Source of the DNA: Guadua angustifolia
Taxonomy: Eukaryota; Streptophyta; Magnoliopsida; Poales; Poaceae
DNA: 64,000 nt
Direction: 5' to 3'
NCBI GenBank assembly: GCA_036346375.1
Contig: CM070511.1
Location: 13,950,001 to 14,014,000 of the forward strand
The notes under the pieces: model-generated
The model's database searches: none
The model's input: the letters and a program-made list of their open reading frames with translations, nothing else
What the model was told of the DNA's origin: nothing
Translations under genes and position numbers: made by a program
Shown here: piece after piece, positions 1-11,138 of the stretch
Numbering within the stretch: position 1 is the first letter of the stretch
Layout of the letters: each line of letters opens with the position of its first letter

Positions 1-228
1 ACAATGTTGATCATGAACTTTTACTTCATTTTCTAATTTCACCTTTTGTGCTTCAAGTGATTTGTATGATTCAGCCATACACTTCAACTGTGTCTCAGCC
101 AAGCTATTCGAATTCTCACAGGCAGCCATTTTCGATGTAAACTCTTCCATGTTTTTCTCCATCTCACTAACCTTAAGGTTTGAAACTTCAACAATTTCAT
201 TGCACTTCGCTAATTCCATCTCCAAATT
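1..228 (-). pseudogene. Exon fragment resembling a filament-like plant protein (FPP)
   Basis: On the minus strand, 228 down to 1 is open and translates to a heptad-like, Glu/Lys-rich segment containing the short motif KCMAESYKSLEAQK. That motif resembles the coiled-coil repeats of filament-like plant proteins (DUF869 family), which are long coiled-coil proteins of plant cells. The frame is closed upstream by a TGA at 229-231, so this is either an exon whose acceptor lies just inside the open stretch or a broken copy. The fragment continues beyond the left edge of the window. No other FPP-like exon was found further right. Family assignment rests on recalled motif similarity; the coiled-coil character is directly visible. 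Confidence 0.5.
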
Positions 229-517
229 TCAGTTGTTCATATTCATCTGGTCAGGTAGAAATTATGTCTCCCTGTAGTTTATATAGTCATTTGCACTGAA
301 TATTTGGTAAGCCAGTTTAATCTGTGTGTGATTGCATTTGAAGACTAGAAGTTCTTAGAAAACTAACATGTATGAGTAGGTTATTTTGGCTGCACTTGTG
401 TGCAGCCCTGATGTTATCTTTCTTAGTATTAATCTTTCTGTTGTTGAGAAATGTCTTGAGGACCAGAGTAATCCATTTATTTTTTAAAGCCCACACAGCA
501 CAACTACATAAGTTTAC

Positions 518-744
518 CTTCAATGCTATTGTGAATTAGTTTATGCCCAACTGCTATGGATGACAACATATGTCATACTTCCTTCAATGCATCAGTTGTT
601 TTCCTTCAATGCTATTGTGAATTAGTTTATGCCCAACTGCTATGGATGACAACTAATAACACAGCACAACTACATAACATGTATCAGTTGTTTTCCTTCA
701 ATGCTATTGTGAATTAGTTTATGCCCAACTGCTATGGATGACAA
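518..744. repeat. Three-copy dispersed direct repeat, about 50 bp core
   Basis: The same segment, beginning CCTTCAATGCTATTG and ending CTATGGATGACAAC, occurs at about 518-568, 603-652 and 695-744, essentially unchanged. A second short motif (CACAGCACAACTACATAA) accompanies copies 1 and 3 at about 494-512 and 660-677, so the duplicated unit was larger and has been rearranged. It is AT-rich and non-coding. The near identity suggests recent local duplication. Confidence 0.85.
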
Positions 745-1734
745 CATATGTCATACTTCCATCTTGTGCCCAACTGCTTCTAATGCTTGCGTAATCAAAT
801 TCAAGTTTCTCTAGAAAGGTGAAGGGATCTTCCTCTTGATGCTATTTTTTGTACTTCAGTTTTTAGTTATTTTTTGGCAGACAAAAGAGAGTGGCCGCAC
901 TCATACCATTCCCCATTCTCGGTAGAAACCAAGAAATCGATGTGACGACCATTTCTTTTCCAACTATAACTTATTTATTACTTCTTAGTCTTGTGAATGT
1001 GGCCCTTCATTTTCTATGGAAGGTATTTATTTGTTTTGTAACATTTAAACTTGCACTTTTTGATCATGTTGGTTAAACATACTTGATGCACATGTGGGTG
1101 TTCTGTTGGGACTTTTGAATTGGTTAAATAATTAGTTTGTCATAATGAGAATGAGTGCACATGTGGGTGTTACATTCAATGCACATGTTAAGTAGAGAAG
1201 AAAAGAGTGTCAAAAATGAGAAATATAAGCTTGAACAAATATGATATATTAATAGTAAAATTTTGTAGAAATATTTAGAACTTCATTGGGAGTTATTGAG
1301 TATCCATCGATTCCAAAATTTCAGATGTGTAATTAGTTTCATTTGACAACGTTTTTTAGGATTTCGATTTTATCAAAATGAGTGATAATCTGTTTCAATG
1401 TGAGATCAAATACAAGTCGGAAATGAGAGTCGCCATTGTTAGGCTTGGTTTTGATCGCGATGATCTGGATATGTGACATTTGGAGCCTTTTAGAGGAATT
1501 AATTGTAGATTAGGTTCACATGATCAGTCTAAATAGTTTTGCACATATTAATTGCACTAACTCTAAATTGATTATGAACATTTGCATATTCCTCTTTACT
1601 GTACATGAATGATGAATCTATTTACTATGATTAATGTTTTCAGTTTTTTGTTAATCTTTTTTATCGTGTTCTAGTGATGCTTTTGTTTTTTAAGGCTCTT
1701 AAAGAAGATAACCATGTTCTCTGCTTTTCTCCAG

Positions 1735-1845
1735 GCTTTAAAAGAAGCACTTACTGAAGTCCATTTGTGTTCTAGAGTGGAAGAACTTCTACTGAAGAAG
1801 AAGTCAATTACTCTTGGGGACTCCCTGGAGATCCATTCTCAGAAG
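1735..1845 (+). CDS. Putative isolated plant exon, family not identified
   Basis: A 37-codon open stretch follows a pyrimidine-rich tract and a clean acceptor (TTTTCTCCAG before 1735). It ends at AAG followed by GCATGC, which could be a rare GC donor. The peptide is hydrophilic and helical, with RVEELLLKKKSI near the middle, and looks like real plant coding sequence rather than a chance frame. I do not recognise the family with confidence. A related AAGGCTCTTAAAGAAG string lies 40 bp upstream, so the exon start may have been duplicated. No adjoining exon was identified within 1 kb on either side, so this may be a captured or orphan exon. Confidence 0.35.
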
Positions 1846-2908
1846 GCATGCTTCTGTTTTATCATTATAAGCTTTCAATGTTGAGTTATGAATTATGATC
1901 CCTTACATCCCTTACATTGATACTGTGGTATTCCCTTTAGGATGTAATTGTAGGTTAGCAATCCTAGCCAAGCCATGGGGTTGGGGATTTCTCAAGAGTA
2001 TACCTTCAGAACTTTCTTTATTTGTCACATGTTCGCAATTGCTGACAGTTTGACTGCACCCCTTCCTTAAATGGCAAGGTTATGTGTTGATAGTTTCCTA
2101 CATGCATCCTCACTTCTCTACTTAGATTCTTACTTCTTTGGGGACTTCAAATCTCTGTATAAGAACTGTAACCATAGGAATATGCATTTCCATGTTGATG
2201 CTTTTCTTTGTTATCTTTGGTTCTATTTTTCATGAGATAGTTAGCGGACTTAAAAAGAATGATAATATAGTTATATTCGAGGAAGTTTGGTGTAAGTAGG
2301 ATTTGTGTGGTTCAAAATGGCGTTTTACTTGTCTTTTGGTGATTGTGATGATTACAATGTAAGCTTAACAGCTTTAATTATGTTAAACTAAAAGTCCTGG
2401 CAGATTCCCTTGCTAAACATAGAAGTTACTTGATGCTAATACAGAAACCTTATAAAGTAATAATAGCTAAAGATAAACTTCCAATTCTTCATTGCCGTTT
2501 CCTTTTATTCCACCGCTGGCCTTGGATCATCTCTATATATCTTTTGATGCCAATAAATGTTTTTTCTGCAGGTATAAAAGGAAGGGCGTAGCTCAACGAT
2601 TCTTACACCTCCAGTTCATGCGTGGAGACTCCATACCTCTCTTTTGGTGTTATATATATGCTTGTACAAACTATTATCTTTTGGGGATCAGCTATATATT
2701 GGTGTTATTGTAATATACTTTTGGTATTATATGTAATTGGTAATTGTCTCAGTTGGATGATATGCTATCTTTTGGACAAATTTGACTATTAGTAGAGTAA
2801 GTTGTAACTTTGAATGCTTGAATTATCCTATCATGTTTTATTGTTGCTTGAATTATATCATATCATGTCTCAGTTAGTTGGATGAATTGTGCTGTTATTT
2901 TTTTTGAA
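1846..2908. other. AT-rich spacer with no supported gene
   Basis: I see no long frame, RNA gene or transposon terminus here. The stretch is AT-rich and looks like intron or intergenic DNA. A short open stretch at 2492-2713 has no recognisable motif. Confidence 0.5.
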
Positions 2909-3218
2909 GCTATCCGATTATAGCAACGAACTGTGTGTCGGCAATACTAGACATTACCGACACATTGTAAGTCGGGAAACACAAGTGCGTCGGCAAAGCG
3001 AAGTTCGTCGGTAAAATTATGTCAGTCGACAAAAATTCATCATTACCGACGGACTGTTCGTCGGTAATATAATATCCGTCGGTAAAGTTTTTTGCCGACG
3101 GGACTTTAGCCGACACTCCTAATCCGTCGGTAATACTTTTTACCGACGGACTGTCTGTCGCTATATAGGGTCTTTTCCGACGCACAGTTAGACGCGAATA
3201 ATGTGTCATGGTATAGTG
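2909..3218 (-). mobile_element. 310-bp CACTA-like miniature element
   Basis: The right end reads TATAGTG (3212-3218), so on the minus strand the element starts CACTATACCATGACAC. The body is packed with short motifs based on CCGTCGGTAA and TTACCGACGG in both orientations, as in subterminal regions of CACTA elements. The left end is a degenerate inverted counterpart: the inner part GAACTGTGTGTCGG mirrors CTAACTGTGCGTCGG at the right end, but the outermost CACTA has decayed to GCTATCC. The trinucleotide GAA lies immediately outside both ends (2906-2908 and 3219-3221), matching the 3-bp target duplication of CACTA transposons. There is no coding capacity, so it is a non-autonomous derivative. Confidence 0.7.
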
Positions 3219-3539
3219 GAAGGCCTCATCACAATTGATTCTATCTCACAACTGATTGTGATTAGGGGGTGTGCTGTTTCTCATTTGTGCACCATCCTAA
3301 AAATAGCACATATTACACACAACATGCACATATCACATTCACATAGCATAGATTACACACAGTATCACTACAACACGTAGGGCTTCCGATGGCACTTATA
3401 AATGCCTTAAAAAGATTTTAGATGGCGTTTACATGGCGTCAGGAAAAGTAATTCGCGGTGCTTAATTATCCACGGCGTTTCTATATGCCGTTATTTCCCA
3501 CCATACGGTGGCATTTATAGGCACCGCGGTAAGTTTTTC

Positions 3540-4125
3540 TTGGCGTTTACAAGCGTCGGGGTTTCCTCTAGCGTGGCTCCTATAAGCACCGGGGTTCTCT
3601 CTATTCATGGCATTTTTAAGTGCCGGGGTTCTCTCTATTTATGGCGTTTATAAGTGCCGGGTTCCCTCTATTTATGGCGTTTACAAGTGCCGGGTTCCCT
3701 CTATTTATGGCGTTTATAAGTGCCGGGTTCTCTCTATTTATGGCGTTTATAAGTGCCGGGTTCCCTCTATTCATGGCATTTATAAGTGCCGGGGTTCTCT
3801 CTATTTATGACGTTTATAAGTGCCGGGTTCGCTCTATTTATGGTGTTTATAAGTGCCGGGTTCCCTCTATTCATGGCGTTTATAAGTGTCGGGGTTCTCT
3901 CTATTCATGGCATTTATAAGTGCCGGGTTCCCTCTATTCATGGCGTTTATAAGTGCCGGGTTCCCTCTATTCATGGCATTTATAAGTACCGGGGTTCTCT
4001 CTATTTATGGCATTTACAAACGCCGGAGTTTCATTTGTCATGGCGCTTATATGCGCCGAGGTTTCCCCTATTCATGGCGTTTAAAATCGCAGGGGTTTCT
4101 ACTGGCGTGGCACTTATAAGCGCCT
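3540..4125. repeat. CACTA left subterminal tandem array (33-34 bp unit, about 17 copies)
   Basis: The unit is roughly CTATTTATGGCGTTTATAAG followed by TGCCGGGTTCCCT, repeated almost head to tail. Inside each unit GGCGTTTATAAGTGCC is a near-palindrome. Because the period is mostly 33 bp, the array stays open in several plus-strand frames and yields peptides repeating a phrase such as LFMAFISAG. These are repeat translations, not genes. In En/Spm-type elements, subterminal motifs of this kind are binding sites for the element's TnpA-like protein; that role is inferred here. Confidence 0.9.
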
Positions 4126-7100
4126 ATGTATCTCTTCCAAGGCGAATACAAATATCACATCTAATTACATCACAGGCCAAATTACATTTCAGTACAAATG
4201 CATTCTTACTAGGCCAAATTTCACATCTACTTGAAGCGAACTCTGAGAAGCCATCAACTCCGAAATCTTTTCTAGACCGTCATCCAGGAAAGATAACTAC
4301 TAGTCAATAAGTACAACCATGCATTTTTCCCCTGAGGCAATCACTCATAAAACATGCACAACATAACTAGTGATAAACTGAAAACATCAAAGCAACATGC
4401 AACAAAAATGATTAGATAAAGAGGGCTGCTAACCACATATCCACTTCCTGTAAACATCACAGGAGAAACAGGCTAATTACACCAAAAGAACAAGCTACCT
4501 GTCACTATAAACTCCCAAAATGTTTAAAAGCTGTCTCTTGTGGCGCACAAGAAACCAGATTCTTGCTTTTTTCCCCATCATTTGATAGACAGAAACATCA
4601 AAAAAGGAAAAAGAGAGAACACATGGAAACTAGTTGAGCTAACTAGAAGTTTCTTCATGTTCTTCCATCTTTCTGAACTTGTTTCTTATAAGAACAAGGG
4701 AATGTGGCCACCATCCCCTAAACCAGCACTGAGTACCAGAAGCCAGTGATCCTAGCAGCTAAGAAGCCGAAGGAAGAGGCCAAGAGGCTAGAGCTGACCT
4801 CAGGCTTTCTCCCATCCACCTTTTCCCTCACACCAACACTAGGCTCCTACACATCTTCGCACACCGCCACACCGAACGGAATTCCAGTGTCTCAAGGCTT
4901 CCGAAAAGCTTCTCCCAGTTGGTGACAGGAATGGCTGTGGGATTGCTCACTGTGAAGCAATTGTAAAAGGACAGGCTCTTGATGTGCTTCAGGGGCACTG
5001 AACTTGGCATCAGGGGCACACTGTAGTGAGTTGTCAAGAATTGGGCTAATGCTGATCACTATTGGGCCATTGAAGAGATCACATGACACCCCCTGCCAAG
5101 ATTTTTGGCATCCAAGAACCAATTATTTCATAGAATTTTGAATATTACACACTGGCAGCATCAGAAGAAAGTAAATGACTACTACTACGTAGATGTTCCG
5201 TGCTTGTAGACATGAAAAGTAGGACATGTAAGAAAATGAATTGGAGTAACTACTACTAGTAAGTAATAACTAACAGACATGGAAGAGTCTCATGTTCCAC
5301 AGAACTTGATTAGTGTAGAATGAACTAGGAATGAGTAGATATAAATCAACCTATAATTTTACATATAGCTAAAATGATGGATAACACACGAGCAATACAG
5401 CAAGATCTGCACACCATAACAGGAATGTCAAGAACTATTTCTTCATGTCAAGAGGAATCACCCCAAGTTTCTTTCATTGAAAGCAAAATACGTAGGTTCT
5501 TACAAAAGACTACTGCAAAACCCCAAAAGCAGATAGAAGATTGCACCTATACCAAGCAAAACCATCTAACATAAACCCCACAGAGCAAACCACAAATGTT
5601 TGGTGTACAACTTTACCGTGACAAAATTTTTGATCCTACTGTTATATATGTTGCTAGCTCAGATAGGAACAAAATACTCAAGTAACCATCAAGAGTTTCA
5701 GACTGCACCAATCTTTACACCAATTGTAACCCACCCTCGTGTCCAGCTAAATACCTTTATGCATGGCCATCCACTGAAGATGTCTTGCTTGCTGCTTCAA
5801 AATTCTCAGGAAGGCTGGAAGTAAAAAGTATCTTTACAAGCCTGGATTTTAGAAACTCTGAACCCCAAGAATCAAGATTATACTTTGATAGGACAGAAAG
5901 GGCTTCCACACATAGTGTGGTTAACTGCTTGACAGTAGCCAGCCAAGCCGGGATAAATGAATTTATGTTGTGTTCATGACAAGAGAACTCCACTGCAAAT
6001 CTATGTCATTATCATTAGCCTCCTTTTTATCAGATAAATGCATTATTGATCCAAGAGGGACACATTCTCCATATGCTAAGGAGTAGTGCACCTACCAATT
6101 AGATTTTCTTAAATAGTGGGTGCCCATAAAACAAGATTCTCCAGCAAGCAAGCAAATTCATTCCCATCAACCCAACCAAATAATACAAACATTGTGTTTT
6201 TTATCATATTCATGTCTTGAGCAGAACATGACCGGTGAGCATGCTCGGCTTGGTTAGCTTATGTGTAATAGATCCTAATGAGTAAGAAGTGTGCACAACT
6301 ACATTCCCAGAGAACTTTAAGTCACACATGTGTGACAAAACAACAAAATGACAAGTATTACGGATAAATAAAAAGTTACTCACTTCAGAAGAACATCTAT
6401 CATGGCGGTTCGACCAGTACAACATGTACTTTCATCATGAAAGGTTTATTCAATACCGAAATAGAAGAAAATGGCTACAATTCCATCGAGTTAGACATGA
6501 GCACTGTGCACCCAGTAGCACATGTAAGTGTTAAACATAATGGCACCGAACAAAGAAAAGAAAGTGCTGGACTTAATAGATGATTAATAATGAGTAAGCA
6601 TTTTCGTAACAAATTGGGAAGAAGTAAGGAAAAAATCAATAACTACGAGAAAGAAATAGCACATCATGAGATTCAACAAGCAAATGTCTTGCTTATCATG
6701 GAAGTTATTCATAAAAAGGCATTTATATTACCAACACAAGAGAGTAGTGGAAAGCATTACCTTCACTTGCATATAGCTTCCCATCTTTCATGCTTCATAT
6801 AAAACCTTTTTCAGTGACAAGAAAAAAGGAGTTAGCCATCAACCATGGGAAGTTAATTAATAGTACAGTTAAGCTATCTTACCACTTTGCCATAGCTTCG
6901 GCACCAATCTTGCCGAGGTGGACATATTGATTGACCATCTTCTGCCATTTTCATCCTAAACATGCCAAAAGGAGAAAGTTATTATAGTGTTGAATACAAA
7001 TGGTAAATGCTCTCATAGAAATCTTTAACCTACTAGACATGCAAACTTGCAAAGGCCATGGCATAGCTATCAGAAGTTTGCTACACTGGTCATGATTGCT

Positions 7101-9865
7101 TAGTGGGGTTCAGCTTCTTGCTTTCCTAGCACGAGGTCCCACATTCTAATCCAAGCGGAGGAGCTAAAATTAGACAGATTATCAATCATTCTAAAAGAAT
7201 GGATTAATTGTTAATCATTCCAAAAGAAAAGAGGGTACACAAATCATAGCCGAGGTTAGTGGGATTCGGCTTATTGTTTTCCTCGCAGAAGATGCCCGCA
7301 CTAAAACCCTAGCGAAGTTGCTAAAATTTTACTTCTTGCATGCCGGAGTTAACTCAGTCCTGTGATCAATTTTACTCAACACCAGCAAGTTTGACCAAGT
7401 TTAATCCAGTTCAAGAGGTAAATTGTAGAAATGACCCAATCACATGAACCAGACTGAACTAGCCACCTCCAGTTTTTCCAATCAAATTGCTAGTCTAGTC
7501 TGGTTTTTATAACTATAGACCATGCAATTACTAAAGCATATAGAAATACAAGAATAAATAAAAATCAAAATTGCTAATCTAGAAAGATCTACCAAACTTT
7601 TTTTTTGGTAAAAAAGGGATTATATGTGTGGATTGTCATGAAATTTCTAAAGAATCTAAGCTTACCAGACAAATCGAATGTAAGCAATTTTGCATTACTT
7701 CTGGCCTAAATGATGTTGAGAACCGTAGAGGGAAAATTGATGTTTCAGAGTTTTGGTAGTTATTTCCTACTACAAAAACCATTGCATCAGCTAGTGCAGA
7801 TTTTCTTCAAAAAATAAAACCTTGGTTAACAAAATATCAGGAAAGAGATCAAATTAAAATAAATCACTAGTACAAATATGAGAAACAAGAGGGCTGATAT
7901 TCTATAACATTTGCTCTATCTGAAGCTGCTATATACTTGTGACCAAATGTGCTCCAGATTTGTGACTCGAAATGAGCCATGGATAGGCACTTTAAGGATC
8001 TAATATAGTCCCCAGATAGTACATCTTCTACCTTATTGTTTCATCTAATTCAAAAATAAGATGGAGAGCTTACCAGCAATGAATTGATGCTGAATTTGAT
8101 GCAAATATCCAAGGTGTCAGTGCCAATCACATAGGAGAGGGAAAACGTTAGAATTTAACTGAGCAAAGTAAAGATAAATATTCCAATCTCATCTGAATCA
8201 CATATAAAGAAAAATATTCCATGTTCATTTAAACCTTTCTAATTTCATGATTTCTGTGTAGACCTTGAACCATCCTAAGACAAGCACATATTTCATTTGC
8301 AAAAGGCCTGCCATAGTGCCATGTATACATTACACAAGACATGCATGAAGTGTAGTTATATCCCAATTTGCTTTTGGGTCAACAAAAGAGATATAAAAAC
8401 ATATACCAAGTTGCCAACATAGGTCATCACAGTTTTACATTTGCATAAATACATGGGTCTTTGTAGTTTCCCACTAGCAAAAGTACATGGGTCTTTGTAT
8501 TTTGAGTAGTTTCCCACTTGCAAAAGTATATCAAAAGGCTAGTTAGTAATATGTCAATATTGCACATGCATCCAGCAACCAAGCTTCATGTCCTTTTGCG
8601 AAAATCTGAAATTATGAAACAAAGTTATAATGCATAGTTTCATGAATAGACAAGTACTTTAGTAGGAAATTGACAATTAAATACCTAATATAAAAATATG
8701 AAAACCGTACAGATGATAAATATTGTGATTATAAACCTCCATCAAAAATATAAATAAAATAAAGACAAGCGACAAAAGGTATCGACAACAAGCGACCTCT
8801 CTGTTCTTTGTTCTCATATGGCTCCACATATAGAGTAATTAGAATTTGTAGCTTCAGTTAGCATTCCTAACCCCCATGGCAGGTAGGACCAAATAATAGA
8901 TTGCATGATTAGCTAACTAATCCAAGGCTCAAAAATCAGAAAAGAAATATCCTTGATTATTATGAATTGATATTACGCTCAAATTAGAAGATTAATCTAA
9001 TTCCAATGTCCAGACCTAAAGCAAAATAGAAATATGATTAAGCACTTATGGTAAAAAGGGTAAGTTAGCAAACTGAGTCTAGTTACCCCTTGTATTCAAA
9101 TATCAGGAGGTTAACTTGAATGACCCTTATCTGGATTCAAAATGGTAAGCTCATAGCTATGATTATGTTTGTCTAATCAGCACCTCTAACCGAAGGGTAA
9201 CTTAGCAAACATGATTAGTTTAATCAAATCTCTAAACTCTAGGTATCAAGATTTTAAATTACGTGTTTAACTCAAAACAATCCCTGTCCTAGATGTACAT
9301 GAGTATCCATCCTAAGTTTGCAAAACTTAAAATAGTATCTCGATTATAAGAAAATAGTTCAAGGGCCAAACTGATTGGGAACTCAATTGGTTCATGACTC
9401 AAGAAGCAGAGAACAAATAAATCCGATTATTCTAATCCTACTGTTCAATCAGAAGATTAGTTTAAATAAGTTTGGATAATCTCTGAATATGAAGACCTTA
9501 AAGCTAACTTTAATAGTACAAACATTCTTTAACTCCATAAACATATGTGTTATCCTAAATAGAACACCATGATCACTCGTTAAGTAAGATTTTAATGAGC
9601 TTAAATAAGTTCTGACCCCATTATATTACATTACATGTATACTCATACATATGTATAAAAAAAGTAAGATCTCATTAATTCACATTCAACTCTCATGGAA
9701 CGGTTGCTGATGAGGTGGGGAAGTGAAGTTTACCTAATGATCGTTTGATCAGATTTAGAAGTGAGCTATCACGTTCCATTACCTACACATTCAAAAGTTC
9801 AATTCATTGTCTTCAATATTCAATCTGAACACAAGAAAATGAATATAAAAATATGGAGCTAAATT
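4126..9865. other. CACTA interior, no intact gene; scattered coding-like scraps
   Basis: This 5.7-kb stretch is AT-rich. Minus-strand scraps with coding flavour occur at 4828-5037 (a short leucine-spaced stretch vaguely like leucine-rich repeats), at 5757-5993 (78 codons, described separately) and at about 6892-6955 (open, ending at GTAAG-like sequence). None is long enough or conserved enough for a firm family call. I found no tandem array, transposon terminus or RNA gene here. It may be the 3' non-coding arm of the CACTA element with captured exon fragments. Confidence 0.4.
5757..5993 (-). pseudogene. Unidentified coding-like fragment inside the CACTA element
   Basis: Minus-strand frame of 78 codons with a balanced, globular-looking composition (motifs such as FIPAWLATVKQL and ALSVLSKYNLDSWG). 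This contrasts with the low-complexity frames around it. I do not recognise the family. It ends at a TAA and no partner exon was identified. Its position inside a CACTA element makes a captured host exon possible, since CACTA elements often pick up gene pieces. A chance frame cannot be excluded. Confidence 0.25.
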
Positions 9866-10069
9866 TCATACATTGTGAAGTGACCAAGGGATACACAAGC
9901 CAATAGCAGAACCTAACTTCGTGACTCTGTGTTGTGGACGAGGGAGTATGACATTGTTGTCAAGAACGACATCAACTAGAACCTCGTAGTATTCTCCCAA
10001 CGGCAATCCATCTACACATATGAATGTCGCATCCGTGCGATGAAGTCTTCCGTGTGCCACTATTTTGGA
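9866..10069 (-). pseudogene. TNP1/En/Spm-like C-terminal exon of the CACTA accessory transposase
   Basis: The translation contains VAHGRLHRTDATFICVDG then LGEYYEVLVDVVLD and ends LGSAIGLCIPW, which fits the plant TNP1/En/Spm-like domain (the 'not-the-catalytic' CACTA protein, TnpA type). In En/Spm this protein binds subterminal repeats and assists excision. It lies downstream of the TNP2-like gene on the same strand, in the order usual for plant CACTA elements. An AG acceptor precedes the exon on the minus strand at about 10070. The exon is open to a position shortly after the conserved block. Confidence 0.7.
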
Positions 10070-10169
10070 ACCGCCAATAGAACATAAAGAAACTTCTTTT
10101 CCACCCTATAGAAAAATATGACTTCATATTCATAAAAGAATTTACATATCATAATTCTAAATTGGAAGT

Positions 10170-10445
10170 ATATCATACCCCAAATGATTGTGTTCTTGGT
10201 AGAACTTTCTATTTTTGTGGAAGATTCTCCTTTCGGGAAACTTGAACCTTCATCTGTGAAACCTTCTCCTTCTGTGGAACCTTCTCATGTGAAACTTTCT
10301 CCTTCTGTGGAACCTTCTCCTTCTCTTGAACATTATGAACTTTTGCTGGGACAATGTTATTTATTCTACTTTCAGAACAAGATTTTTGTGGTTGCTCATT
10401 TTCCATACCATCCACCTAAGAATGGCTCAATTAATACAATTGATG
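10170..10445 (-). pseudogene. Lys/Glu-rich repeat segment of the CACTA accessory transposase
   Basis: On the minus strand about 10209-10415 is open and encodes a short imperfect repeat based on KEKVPQKEKVS, about four times, from an underlying DNA repeat of roughly 30-33 bp. It lies between the TNP1-like C-terminal exon and the upstream transposase exon, so it is probably the hydrophilic linker of the same protein. It has no recognised domain of its own. Confidence 0.4.
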
Positions 10446-10479
10446 GTTTCATGCAAAATTTACTTTAAAGGCTCATGAC

Positions 10480-10818
10480 TCAGCATGCAAAATAATTAAT
10501 TAAACATGAGATGCTAACCTGTAAGTTGTTTTGGATTGGTTCCCTACCATTTTGTTGTCCAGTACGAATGCTTCCTTGAAGGTTCAACAATAAGCTCCTA
10601 AGTTCTTGGTATCGTTGTTCAGACTTATCCCTATATGCTGCAAACTCTGTTTTAAGTTGTGCATTTTCTTCTTCAACATTCTTTAGCAGCCCCAAGCCAT
10701 GCACTCTACCTTTCCTTTCATCAGGATATATTTTACCAAACAAGTCATCACCATCATCAATTGATTTAAAGCGTAGATTTTCATCTTCTGCCAGCCGTCT
10801 TTCAATCACATCCTAATG
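10480..10818 (-). pseudogene. Plant transposase exon (Ptta/En/Spm type), CACTA accessory protein
   Basis: Minus-strand frame of about 110 codons. It contains IYPDERKGRVHGLGLL, the hallmark of plant Ptta/En/Spm transposases (the 'KGRVxGLG' motif), followed by a coiled-coil stretch (KNVEEENAQLKTEFAAYRDK). An AG acceptor is possible on the minus strand at about 10814. The exon sits between the duplicated TNP2 3' exon (10885-11138) and the TNP1-like exon, consistent with either a fused or a tandem transposase transcription unit. It is too short to be a complete protein. Confidence 0.65.
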
Positions 10819-10884
10819 AACAAATTTGAATCACTAAATGTAGAAAAGAATATAATAAGCACAAATAATAAGAGTATGTCAAAT

Positions 10885-11138
10885 CTGAACTTACTATCTT
10901 TTCTTTGCTAGTATCACTAACAACTTAAAAAACATAAAATTGAAATTATGTTTTTTAGAACATACTGAGTATAAGGTGCAATGCCATCATAATTGACCAG
11001 CACATATCGATGAGCTTGAATCCAAGAAATATGGTCCAATTCAACAATGCAATGGCCCATCAATGGACGCCCAACTCTTCTCAAGTATTTCATTTGACTA
11101 GAATATGTCATATTATCACCATTTTGTTCCCCACGAGT
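10885..11138 (-). repeat. Left copy of a 254-bp direct repeat (TNP2 3' exon)
   Basis: This segment is repeated at 14805-15057 with only a handful of base changes and one single-base length difference. It encodes the end of the TNP2-like protein (motifs MKYLRRVGRPLMG and HRYVLVNYDGIAPYTQ). The left copy is continuous with the accessory-transposase exons to its left; the right copy is continuous with the rest of TNP2 to its right. Removing one copy plus 11139-14804 gives one uninterrupted gene order, so the repeat behaves as a target duplication around the inserted LTR sequence. Confidence 0.85.

Noticed and set aside
3540..4125. Regular short repeats that could suggest a CRISPR-like array
   Set aside because: Units are head to tail with no unique spacers, lie next to a CACTA terminus, and the genome is a plant.
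3607..4310. Four overlapping plus-strand ORFs with a repeating peptide
   Set aside because: They are translations of the 33-bp CACTA subterminal array, which is open in several frames at once; no independent coding evidence.
4828..5037. Possible leucine-rich-repeat (NBS-LRR) fragment on the minus strand
   Set aside because: Only one LRR-like stretch, no second repeat or NB-ARC motif, so resemblance is too weak.
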